From NCBI RefSeq assembly GCF_015706575.1, contig NW_024037074.1, forward strand, positions 5,332,001 through 5,396,000: 64,000 bases of DNA, written 5' to 3'. Positions 42,051 through 53,300 of this stretch are shown piece after piece (position 1 is the stretch's first letter; each line of letters opens with the position of its first letter). Position numbers and translations under genes: made by a program. The stretch is from Patiria miniata (taxonomy: Eukaryota > Echinodermata > Asteroidea > Valvatida > Asterinidae). A model generated the notes under the pieces. That model was not told the DNA's origin. It did no database searches and was given only the letters and a program-made list of their open reading frames with translations.

Positions 42051-43156
42051 AACACAAATTATTGGCGTTCTTTTAGCCGTTAACAATGCTGGAGCAGATT
42101 TTCTGATAGATAATTGAAACATTGTGGCAAATTTCCTTTAGTTTTAAAGGAGAGCAACATTATTTTTTGCCCATTATTATTTTGCTTGTATTTATCTTTA
42201 GGGGAATCGAATTTTTTCTGGCAATTTCTTTTTGTTGTTATAGTAACCGATTTGCAAAATGCTATAGCAATCATGACATTTCGTTATTGTTGTATAAAAA
42301 CATGAATATTGATTTTTTTTTGTAATTAAAAACTAATGTTTATTTGCCCAAACCTGTCAAGAAGTAACTTAAGATAACAACACAAATTATGGTCACACAG
42401 GTAACCATGTATGGTGGGAATGCGATGTGGCCACCGTTTTTGCCAAAAAAAAAAACCCCAAAACAAACAAACAAAGCTGGTGGTTGCATTCGTACATAAT
42501 CTTTGGGGATTTTGGGACAAACAATCTTTGACAATGATGGATTTGGCTCTGAAACTAAGTATAGCACTCTTTAACGGTGACATAAGCTGTCGAATGTTTA
42601 TGAATTGGATGAATTTTGAACGTTTGTGCCAAATGTGAGAGCATTTAAAGAAAAACCATGTATGATGCCCAATATACAAATTCTGACCACAAAATGGGCA
42701 AAACTGATTTGTATGTCATTCACAGGAAATCACAGAGCAATTGCCTTGTGACTGTCAACATGTGATTTGATGTTCTCTGGGGACCTCATGGCAAGGTGGT
42801 TGACTCCGGTCACTGACTCGGATTCGAGTCTAACTTGAGTCGCTATTTTTTTTATTTTATTTTTACTGGAGACTTGACTTTGAAAAAAAAATGTGCTTGA
42901 TGACAACACTTTCGTTAAAATAAACAAACACTTTCGGGCGCACCCTACAATCAGTTGAACAGAAGGCAAGGACCCGACTAATGTAAGCCCACATGTAGCA
43001 AAATTGTATGACATGGCCCTTCAATCACTGTTTGTTCACTGTGTTGTATTTTAAAAGATATTAATCTATATGTCAAATTTTGATATTTTTGTGTGTTGAA
43101 CCGAGTTATATATGCCATTGTGACACAATATTGTTTGTATTTTTCGAACACTTTTT
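42051..43156. other. 3' flank of OAS copy 2 with a possible SINE
   Basis: At about 42795-42845 GTGGTTGACTCCGGTCACTG and CTCGGATTCGAGTC suggest a worn plus-strand SINE. Otherwise no features recognised. Confidence 0.3.
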
Positions 43157-43625
43157 TTAAATAAAAAAACAACATTTGAAATTGATTGGGCTTAATTTTA
43201 ATCGGATATCTGAAGAAAAATAAGCATATCGAGGCGTTATAAAATGAATGCTGACAGCTTTGACAATACTGGGTACAATGAAACCGTGATCAAAGGAGCG
43301 TTCCATTTTCCCCAAAAGAACATTTTTGTATGGGATCACCTCAGAATTATAATTGTGTGCTGAATCACACATAGCATTCAGTACTAATATTCTAGTCCAT
43401 TGTATGATTTTTATCGCCATAACTGATTGCAATCGTCGCGTACTTCACCAGTTGTGCTCTCTTGTCGCAATGCAGAAAGTAATGGTCTGTACTGTGTAGC
43501 TACCAACCATTATCTCGTTAGCTCAGAGCAGAATTGTATTATGCCCATGCAAAAAAATATGGATGTTTATCGAAACTGACCCTGTTTTTGAGTAGAAATA
43601 TGTGCAACACCAGAAATACGTTGAC
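43157..43625. repeat. Dispersed repeat family R, copy 1
   Basis: Shares in order ACATTTGAAAT.GATT, GATATCT, ACGTTATAAA-type, AGCATTCAGTACTAATATTC, CGCCATAACTGATT, AGCTCAGAGCAGAATTGTATTATGCCCATGC with copies at 44405-44990, 45180-46570 and 57300-58040. Not coding in a way I can support; class unknown. Confidence 0.6.
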
Positions 43626-43940
43626 TGGCTGGCTTTTAAGGACAAATTACCAATGCTATAAATATTCATAAGTATTTGTGGACAAATCACCCTTTCGCTT
43701 CTAGTAGACCTTTCCGATGTTGCAAAAAGTCTAATCCTTGTGACGAGCACATTAATATGTTACGTTGTTGGTACTATTATAATCATCTTTTTTTTTATTT
43801 TTTTTTTTTTACATCCACCATTCAGTGCCCGATAGCAATGATTATGGCATATTTGTAGAAATCATTAACATTTGTTGATGAAGACATCCGAATACTATGT
43901 CGTTTTCAAATTCACACATTGTGCGATGTGGCGCAGAACA

Positions 43941-44275
43941 CAAATGTGTCGGTGTAGTGTGAATTTAGGACTATGAAATACGGACTCGTTGGTATAGTAG
44001 CCTATTGACCTATTGCGGTAAAATCGCGTAAGAACGCGTCAATGCAGCTTGTGAAATATTGTCCAATTACATGGTAATGCAAATGGACGCGGTACGCGCA
44101 AAATCTGAAACAAAACTGTGTGTAAAAAAATTCCATTGGTTTGTCTAAGGGGCGTGGCTAAGTCGCTAACGGCGATAGGTCAATTGCGCATGCCTAAGCG
44201 GGGATTGTGAGCATTCAAACAATAAAAGGGTAAAACGGACCGGATTTCGTAGGAGTCAAAATATCATGTGACACT
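43941..44275. mobile_element. TIR element, CGGTGTAGTGTGAATT family copy 2, with nested insertion
   Basis: The left end TCGGTGTAGTGTGAATTTAG and right end ATATCATGTGACACTG match 28415-28585. The middle (about 44004-44192) is extra and is itself bounded by ATTGACCTATTGC / GCGATAGGTCAAT, so one small TIR element sits inside another. Confidence 0.6.
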
Positions 44276-44404
44276 GGAACTTGTTTAAGACCAGCCGGCC
44301 GGTGTTTTATCAACCGTTTAAGACTGGCCACGTGACGGGCTCTTGACCAACCGGATTGGGTAAACTGTCTCTTTTGTTTTCGTTTTTATACATTAGGTCA
44401 ACTG

Positions 44405-44990
44405 ATTGATTTTTTTAACTGAAACATTTGAAATAGATTTTGTTTAATTATTCAGATATCTCTAGAAAATAACCAGAATTTGTGGATGAGACGTTATAAA
44501 TCAAATGCAGACTGCTCCGACGCGGGAAACATAAAACATGTTCAACCTTGGGATCCAGGGAGCTTTATTTTTTTCCAAATGCCACTCTTTATTAGATCAC
44601 CGTGGAAGGCTATAGGTTGTTTTTCTTTACTCAATCACAAGAAGCATTAAATACTCCAATTCAAATTTCTCATCGTATTCGCCATAACTGATTTCCATTG
44701 CACTTCATCACTTTCCTCTCATGTCTTAGAACAGAAAGTTCATATGCTGCACAACGTAGCTACGAGCCGTTCTCTCGACTCCGAGTAGCATCTTCTAATG
44801 CCCATGCAAGGATATTATTTTTTTGTTTAAGCCATAAAAAACAGTTATTTTTAAACAAGCATTTTATGTTGCATAAACTCCAAGGACGATAGAGTCTCCG
44901 TCAAACTCCATATTGAAATCCACAGATACTGAATTTATTTTTGAATAACTATACGTACAGCACCAGGAGCGCGGTGCAAAAGAAAATGAT
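44405..44990. repeat. Dispersed repeat family R, copy 2
   Basis: Aligns with 43157-43625 over AACATTTGAAATAGATT, CAGATATCTCTAG, GACGTTATAAA, CGCCATAACTGATT, ACGTAGCTACGAGCCGTTCTC, AATGCCCATGCA and a TGAATAACTATACGTACAGC end. Confidence 0.6.
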
Positions 44991-45479
44991 CGTCCTTTTT
45001 CTTGTTTTACCGGCCTATAGCGATAAGTGTGGCACAATTGCAGATATCACCAAAATTTGATTATATTCGAGCATGCGAATGCTGTAACGTCATTAAACCG
45101 GAACTATAAATGTAAATCAAAACATTACAAATAAAAGTTAGTTTTTAAATAAAATATTGTGCCTTGCTTGTTCAAATGATAACATGTTTAAACGTACCTC
45201 AATGCAGTTTTTCGTACAATGAAGCTACGGACCATTTTTTATCAGCTTTGAACAGACTTTTATTAGGCCCAAAGACAAAACAAAACCATAAAATATTTAT
45301 TTTTAGTAAAGCATAAGCATATGTTGCATCAATTGCAAAGACAAAATGCACCCAGTGCCCGTTTTTACAATTATTCTAGTTTTCCTTTCACGCTCTCTTT
45401 CTTTTCTGGACGGTAATTTCTTCAATACTGTCCAAAGAATGAATTTTGAACTTTTTCTTTTCCCAAACTGAACTCTTAA

Positions 45480-46181
45480 GGCCAAAAAACTAGTCTCCGG
45501 TTTCTGGTATGAGCTTGCCCCAACTAGTGGTGCGGCGACGCGGGTTTTCTCCTCCCCCCTTGTTTTTCTTCTGATGATGCAGATGACGCTTCAATCCCCT
45601 TAAAACTCTCCAAAATATCCTTCAGGATGGAGCTTGAGTAGGTGACCTCAGTAAGGCCTTAAGGCTTGAGAATTCTGCACCCACTTACGATCTCGACCGA
45701 CACGAATTTTCTTCGGGAAATTAGGATAGCAAGACAAAAATCAGGGAAAACGGTAACGTCAGACCATACAGCGACATCGGCATTGTACATGTGCTGCCAG
45801 GCTGGTCATTAGTCTGCTCCCTTACACATTGCGCTACTTAAAAAGCGTTAACAGGTTCCAGATAAACAACCATCGCTCCCTCATTCTGGCTTCCAGACGC
45901 ACAATTACAAAATTTCAACACCGTCTGCAAATGGTGCCCGACTAAATTTAGTACAAAATATATGGGAGCTTTAGAGAGGCCACATGAAGCTTATACTCGA
46001 TATAGTAACCCATATCTAAAAACACGTTAAAATTTTGCAGCAGCAGGATTCCAGTCAAACCAGTGAGTTTGGCGGTTTTGAGACATCATCTTACCCTGAA
46101 AAAAAAACTTTTAAATTTTGCCGACGCGCATGGCTACGGCGATGTGCGCGCAGACCAGAAACCGGAGACTTTTTTTTGGCC
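45480..46181. mobile_element. PIF/Harbinger-type element, copy 2 (702 bp)
   Basis: Ends GGCCAAAAAACTAGTCTCCG.. and the inverse, as at 29250-29622 but in opposite orientation and longer. Shared interior: AAAACACGTT, GATTCCAGTCAAACCAGTGA, GGCGGTTTTGAGACATC. Preceded by TTAA; the right-hand target copy is mutated. Confidence 0.8.
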
Positions 46182-46886
46182 TGGTAGGATCACCTCTGAA
46201 GTCTAGTGTTGTATAAACCTAACGAAGCATTCAGCACTAATATTCTAATCCGTTGGGTGGGTTTTTTCGGAATTGGTGATTGCAATCGATTCTCAACAGT
46301 ATTCCTCTCCATTTGTTATTGCACAAAATTAATATTTTGGAACGTAGCCACAAACCATATTTTTTTTCATAAGCTCAGAGCAGAATTTTATTATGCCCAT
46401 GCACAGACCAAAAAAAGTCATAAAACATTTATTTTTAGCAAAGCATATTAGCATATGTTGCGTAAACTCTAAGGACGTTGGAGACTCCGTATATTTCCAT
46501 ATTGATGTCTATCGATACTGATTCTAGTTCTGAATAGCTGTACGTGTAGCGCTAAAAAGGCGCTTCAAAGGTAACATCATTGTATTCCACACATATTGTC
46601 TTCCATATACACAAGCCTATTCCAAAGAGTGAAAATTCACTCCATCCGAGTGAAGATTCACTCCCACAGTCGGAAACTAGGTACTAGACGTTTTAGAGTG
46701 AAATTTCTTCAATCGTAAAGATCAAGTTTTCAATCGAGCTTCGTCTGAAGTGGTTCTTTTTTCCGACTATTTCAATCAAACATGAGAGTGATTTTCACTC
46801 TAGAAAGTCTAGTCCCTAATTTCACTCCCTAATTTTTAGTGATCGGGCACCACCCAGTCACCATTTTTTACAATTGTTCGCTCTCT

Positions 46887-47851
46887 ACGAAAGCCCATTA
46901 GCGCCACTGCAAGTATATATGTTGCGGATTATTGAATTCGTTATTACGGATTATTTATTCGTTATTACGGATTACTAATTCGTTATAACGGATTATTAAT
47001 TCGTTATTACGGATTATTTAATTCGTTATTACGGATTACTAATTCGTTATAACGGATTATTTAACTCGTTATTACGGATTATTAATACGTTATTACGGAA
47101 TACTAATTCGTTATAACGGATTATTGAACTCGTTATTACGGATTATTTAATTCGTTATTACGGATTACTAATTCGTTATAACGGATTATTTAACTCGTTA
47201 TTACGGATTATTAATTCGTTATTACGGATTACTAATTCGTTATAACGGATTATTTAACTCGTTATTACGGATTATTTAATTCGTTATTACGGATTACTAA
47301 TTCGTTATAACGGATTATTTAATTTGTTATTACGGATTACTAATTCGTTATTACGGATTATTTATTCGTTATAACGGATTATTAATTCGTTATTACGGAT
47401 TATTAATTCGTTATTACGGATTATTAATTCGTTATAACGGATCATTTAATTAGTTATCACGGATTATTTAATTCGTTATTAAGGATTATTTAAATTCGTT
47501 ATTACGGATTATTAATTCGTTGTTACGAATTACTCATACGTTCTGAGTCATTACTCGGCAAGTATGGCACAGGAGTGCAAACGTTGTATGCAAAGATAGC
47601 GCCACGTGCTCTCCATGTGTGAGAACATCAGACTTAATTCGTAATAACGAATTAATAATCCGTAATAACGAATTAAATAATCCGTTATTACGAATTAATA
47701 ATCCGTAATAACGAATTAGTAATCCGTTATAATGAATTAATAATCCGTAATAACGAATTAAAAAATCTGTAATAACGAATTAATAATCCGTAATAACGAA
47801 TTACATAATCTGTAACATATATACTTGCAGTTGCGCTAATGGGCTTTCGTA
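46887..47851. mobile_element. TIR element filled with an inverted 20-bp satellite
   Basis: ACGAAAGCCCATTAGCGCCA..TATATATGTT at the left (about 37 bases) is inverted at the right end, and GCTCTCT flanks both sides (46880-46886, 47852-47858). The interior is about 30 units of TTCGTTATWACGGATTATTA (46930-47545), a unique spacer of about 90 bases, then about 9 inverted units (47635-47815). A related locus (about 45370-45420) shows the sequence without the insert. Confidence 0.85.
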
Positions 47852-48060
47852 GCTCTCTGTGTCGTTTCTGGACAAAAAATCTTCAATACTGTCCAAAGCA
47901 TGAATTTTTAATGTGGAATGAACATCAATCCTGATGCGAATATTACCATTACTCACGATGGCGTCACCAATATCAAATAACAATCGACTTTGGTTCACAA
48001 AATGACCATATAATTTCTTGCACTTATAACTATGTACAAAATCGACAACCATATTCATAC

Positions 48061-50059
48061 TTTGTAATCTGATATACCATACCTCGATGGACCATTTTTC
48101 TTTATATAGGCCTAAGAAGCCAACGTCGCTTGACCTTTTCTTTCCGGTTGAACCGGAAGGTCAGAATTTGGTGAATCCAAAAAACAGACAGAATCATTTG
48201 AATCAAAAGAACACCTAATTTCTTGAAACGGGTCAAATGGTGAAGATTAAACCAAGTATGAACCAAGTGAAAAACATTAAAACAGTATTAGGTTAAAACT
48301 TGAAAATATACTTTGAACTACATTCTTGCTCATAATGAAGTACCATGTACATTACTTTCTCTCTGTACAGTATAAAAAACAGCCATTTCCCCAAATTTTC
48401 TCCGAGAATTTTTTTGTTTTTTACTTTTTCCTTACAAGGAGCGGGAGGTATCGCTGAAGCTCCGGCGAGATTTTGGTTTATGGGGGGATTCGAAACCGTC
48501 TTGCTTAAACCATTCAGACCTCGGTCGGTTGTGGGAAAGTTGTTGAAATATTTCAATTCATATGGCCCGTACGGCTGAGTCTGGTAATTTTATCAGCCAT
48601 TTTTACCTCGATGGGGAATGGGGGTTTCTAATTATCCTTCAGTCTGTTAATACATTTTTGGGGGTTTTCCTTTGGTTTTGTTTAAAAAAAAAAACCCATT
48701 TGTTTAATTTTTTTCCTTTTCTCATCTTTATTCCTTTTATCCTTGTATGATTTTTTTTCTTCGTTTTGGTACCATTTTCTTAAACTTGGTGTAGGCCTAT
48801 ACGTGCTTTTTGGGTGTGGTACCCCGAAAAATTGATTTTTAAATTGAATTGATAACTATTTAGCATTTCATTAGTTATGAGCTTCCGATGAGATATCGCA
48901 CGAAAACAATCGGCCCACGATAAGTTACCAATTAATTAATTAATTTCAACTTCTGAAATATAGGAGCGGCCGGCCTCGAATCTGAGGCCGGCCGGCCAGC
49001 GGGACCTAGTGTGCGCATGCGCTTTTGTGATAGTGCAGCTTATTAATAGTAATTCCAACAGCTGTTCAGAATTGACTGAACAAATTGGCGTATATCCATG
49101 ATGTCTACAAACATAACGGTATACCACTAGAGTCAGATGGTCGTTAATTTAAAACTGTGTCGACGTGCTCAGGCTGACCGTAAGGTCACGTCCAAATTCT
49201 GCTAAATGCAATTCAAAAATCTGTCAGACTCATCTAAAATATGCCAAATTCCCCAGAATTACTCGAAATACACTATAAACACTTAAAATCACATGTAGAT
49301 GTTTGTAGTTTTGCCTTAATTAAGGTTCAAATGACTTTAAAAACAATCTATACTAACATAAAGATGTTATGAAATTGCGACCCGACAAAGTCCGGTTAAT
49401 TCCCAGTAAACCTCAGCACCTAGACCAGCCAACCTGTCCCATCATGCAAGGGTTTGTTTGAAAAGATTGAAGCATTTTTTTTTTACAAATGTATCATTTG
49501 TCTTCAAATTTGCTGTTTTTCTGTCAAATAGCCATGTTTGCAGAATTCTGCCAGCAATCTGCCAAAAAAATCCATTCGGTCAAATTTTCTGTCAAACTCG
49601 TTTTTTAACTAAAAAACTGTCAAAGTTAGCCGAAAATCGGCTAAAACGGTCACACTGAACGTGCTTCAACAGCAACCGGCATTAGATGACTGTCCTCTGA
49701 CACTTGAGCCCAGCTACTACAAAGAAGTGTTCTCGGCGCTGCTGTGGCGCATTCGTTCAGTAGACATCAAGTTGAAAGCATCCAGTGCATTTCCGCCCGC
49801 TGACTTCGCTTTGGTTTTCGAGTCTGCTTCAACCTGAAAAGTAAGCTTTGGATAAACGTGGCCAGATTCGATATGTAAGCTTTGGATACACGTGGCCAGA
49901 TTTGATATGTCAGTTGCTTGGAAAAATAAAAACACGTCCTGTTGGTAAATGTTTCCATGATTAGCTATAATCTGTCACGAATATACGTTGATATAACTTT
50001 GTAAAAACAAATACGACGATGACATAAGCGGTAACTTTTACCGCGGCGTCTGAGCAAAC
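48061..50059. other. Intergenic stretch before the secreted-peptide gene
   Basis: A GC hairpin at about 48964-48999 (GGCCGGCCTC / GAGGCCGGCC) and a twofold 36-bp repeat GTAAGCTTTGGATAMACGTGGCCAGATT at about 49841-49903 are the only structures noted. No gene recognised. Confidence 0.4.
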
Positions 50060-50192
50060 GGGCGCATACCTTAGTTCCCCAATATAGGCCCACCTATGTT
50101 CCCCAACCCTAACCCTAATCCGAACCATAACCCTAACCCTAAGGATTTTGGGGAGCATGGGTATTGGAGAACATCGGGTAGACTCCGAGCAA
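50060..50192. repeat. Dispersed repeat with telomere-like CCCTAA core, copy 2
   Basis: CTATGTTCCCCAACCCTAAC, CCATAACCCTAACCCTAAGG, then GGTATTGGAGAACATCGGGTAGACTC. Same order as 10506-10668. Confidence 0.65.
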
Positions 50193-50364
50193 GCTTCACG
50201 AAAAGCGTAGTTATAGCAGCCAAATTATTCTGCAAAAATAAGAATGACACATGAATTTAATGTTACAGATTCGCAAAGATGTACGTCTTACATGGCGATA
50301 CGACCATATCACGGCGCGTTTCTTACTGTCTATCATTTCCCCCTCGTTTTCTAGATTAGCAAGA

Positions 50365-53300
50365 ATGAAGCTCTACATGTGCCTGGTTCTCCTGGTGCTC
50401 GTTGGATGTACCTGGAGTTTCGCAGAGAAGGACGGTAAGTTATTTATTTATTTTTGTCTTTCCCTCGGAGAAACTTTTATTCTTTAAAACAAACTTCTTT
50501 CGTGCGTTTTAAAATTGTTAACAGAAAACTAAATTAGTCGTTACCGGTACGTAAAAGTGAGTGTGCCATTACGCATTAAATTTGGCAATATTACCATTAG
50601 CCTTGGTCAATGCTCTCCGTACGCCGCGGTCAATCGTCGGCATATATCCTCACGCGCTATGCATATGCATGTAAAAATACAGCGCGAACAGCGACCTCAT
50701 GCGGCCACTATTTTTTATGCAAATCAGTTGGGGACGATCGAGAGCCTTGGTTCAATCGTCGGCAAAAGCTTATGTTTTTCTTTATTTTGCCCTGGATTTC
50801 TAGCGCATGACCTCGTATGCGAATACAGATAAGTGTAGGCGGGGCTAATATGCGGAGTGTCCAATCACACCTTGGTAAATCCGGACGTCATCAAATTATT
50901 TGCAGCTATTCGCCTTTTGCGGACGTGACAGGAACCACAGTTTTTGTGCATTGGTGCCGTGTGCAGAGACACACAACGTGTACGTGTATGGATTATGTAC
51001 GGTGCCACGTTTCACTATGCAAGTTTCCACGCAACGATCGACCAATAAGAAAACGACATTTAAGGTCAGCTAAGGCTATTAACATAATGAGCACCACCCC
51101 AAAAACCTCACATGGGCGATTGAACCAAGGCTCTCGATCGTCCACAACTGATTTGCATATAAAAATAGTGGCCGCGTGAGGTCGCTGTTCGCGCTGTATT
51201 TTTACATGCATGTGCATAGCGCGTGAGGATATATGCCGACGATTGACCGCGCGTACGGGACGAATAACGACGAGAGCATTGACCAAGGCTATATTACCAT
51301 GTGTAATAAATATGAATTGTTCTGGTTCATAGTACCGTTTAACTCATTCATAAATGATATAAAAGAGGATATACAATTCATCTTCATTTTACAAATATTT
51401 TAACGGCACAGGAAAAGAATTAAGTTATGGGCAATCAAGTTGTTGTTAAGTATGCCAAATACAGTTGTCTCGTAATCCAGAAGAACTTTTAAATTCAAAG
51501 TCTTTTCAATCCATTCACTAATTTTGGATCCGAAGCAATACAAAAAAAGTACAAAATTAGGTGAGTAAACGATTCACTCTCTTTGATTCACAGAGAAAAC
51601 ACAAATCACCCCCCCCCCCCTTCCCGATCTTTACCAGATAGGAATTCGCGCCCAAGGCTTTTTGAACTTATCTATGTCGAAACCATCGTAATTTTGTGTC
51701 ACAAGCTATCGTAAATGGGACAGTTTCAATGAACCGACGGATAAGTAAATGACTTTTGTCCCGCTTGGACTTTGTTCAGGAAAGAGACTATGCAATCACT
51801 TTGTCTGTATGTAGTAGTGTATATGTATGAACGTATGTGGTATTTTGGTTAAAGTTTCATCAAATTGGTCTCATTTCAAACGTTGAAGTCCAACTGGATC
51901 CAAACTTGAATCATAGGTGCAACATGGGAGCCTTCATATGATACTAATGTCCAAGGACACATTCCAAGGTCAAAGGTCATATCTCAGGTCAAGTTGTAAA
52001 ATAGGCTGAACATATAAAATTGGTCTCATTTGAAAAGTTGAAGTCCAATTGGAACCACACTTGGGTCATAAATGTAACATGGCAACATTCATATGATCAT
52101 GATGTCGAAGGTCACATACCAAGGTCTAAGGTCATCCGAGGTCAAGTTGTAAAATAGGCTTAACATGTAAAATTGGCAGATAATGTTAGTCAACTACATC
52201 TAACCAAAGATAATAATAATTAGAATAATATATATTTATAATGCGCACTTCTCCAGAAAACCGATCAAGGCGCCTACAAAAATACAAACAAAATACAAAA
52301 TTAAAGAATTCATGGATAAGAATAGCAATATAATTAAACCTATATATGTAAATCTATTTGAACAAGTGAGACTTCAGTTCCCTCTTGAAGGTGTCGAGAT
52401 GTCTTTATTATTTTGCTCATCCCAGTAGGCCTTAATAAATAAAACGAGAAAGTACGCGCTTGCCGTATTTTATTGAGCCATCTAGACGGACGCAATTCTT
52501 TTTTTGTTCAGGCCGACCCTACAAAAGAGGCACACAAATATGAGAATCATAAAAAAAAATTTAAATGTACGCCCTTACACTTCATGAATTCAGCAGTAAA
52601 AAAAGCTACTTTCATGTCTTGCAGACTTTCTTCCGGAGGAGTTGGTGAAAGAACTGAAATCTCGTGGAAAGGTTAAACAGGCGGAGTCCATCAGTGGTAC
52701 TAATATAATACTGTTAAACTAATAATGTAATGCTATAGGTTTTCCCAGCCAACTTCCGAATTTTTCTATAATCATTTTCATTATCAGCCATTCAATTTCT
52801 TGAGAGTTTTACACATGAAATCAAATTGGGGTTTCCTTTTTAATTTTGGGGCATTCAATTTCAATTTTTGGGCACCCATTTTGCTCCTGACGTTCGTGTT
52901 TGTTTGGGGGCATTCTATTTCGTTTTGGTGCATTCAATACTTAATTTGTAGCGTTCTGAAATTGAGTCTTTGAAACCTTTTGACGGTTGACGCTTTCAAC
53001 TTGGCACGTTTTTTTTGGTTTCTTTTTCGTTTCTGCACAATCACCTTCATCGTTGGGTCATTCAAATTGATAAGATGTTAATGATTAACTGATATATTTT
53101 CCTTTCTTTTTCCTCCGAGGTTCATATTTTCCCCCAAATCTTGGAGACTGTAAAATTGTTAAATGTAACAAATTAAATGATGTGAGGGATACAAGATGTA
53201 ACGAAAACAATGAAATGAAAAGGCCTAAGATAATTTCTTTTTCACTGTTGATCTTTTCTACATGTTTAAACGTTTGAGCAAAGGCATCTTAACGTTGACG

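Larger units (their letters stand above)
45180..48060. repeat. Dispersed repeat family R, copies 3 and 4, with two later insertions
   Basis: Copy 3 (about 45180-45479 continuing after 46182) is split by the Harbinger-type element 45480-46181. Copy 4 runs from about 46190 to 48060 and is split by the satellite-bearing element 46887-47851. The block around 47859-48060 (GGACAAAAAATCTTCAATAC, CTTATAACTATGTACAAAAT, CGACAACC) also aligns with 45400-45450 and 57900-58040. Confidence 0.55.

Noticed and set aside
47801..48058. 85-codon minus-strand frame with natural-looking composition
   Set aside because: It lies inside dispersed repeat R; the matching copies at 45400 and 57900 do not keep the frame.
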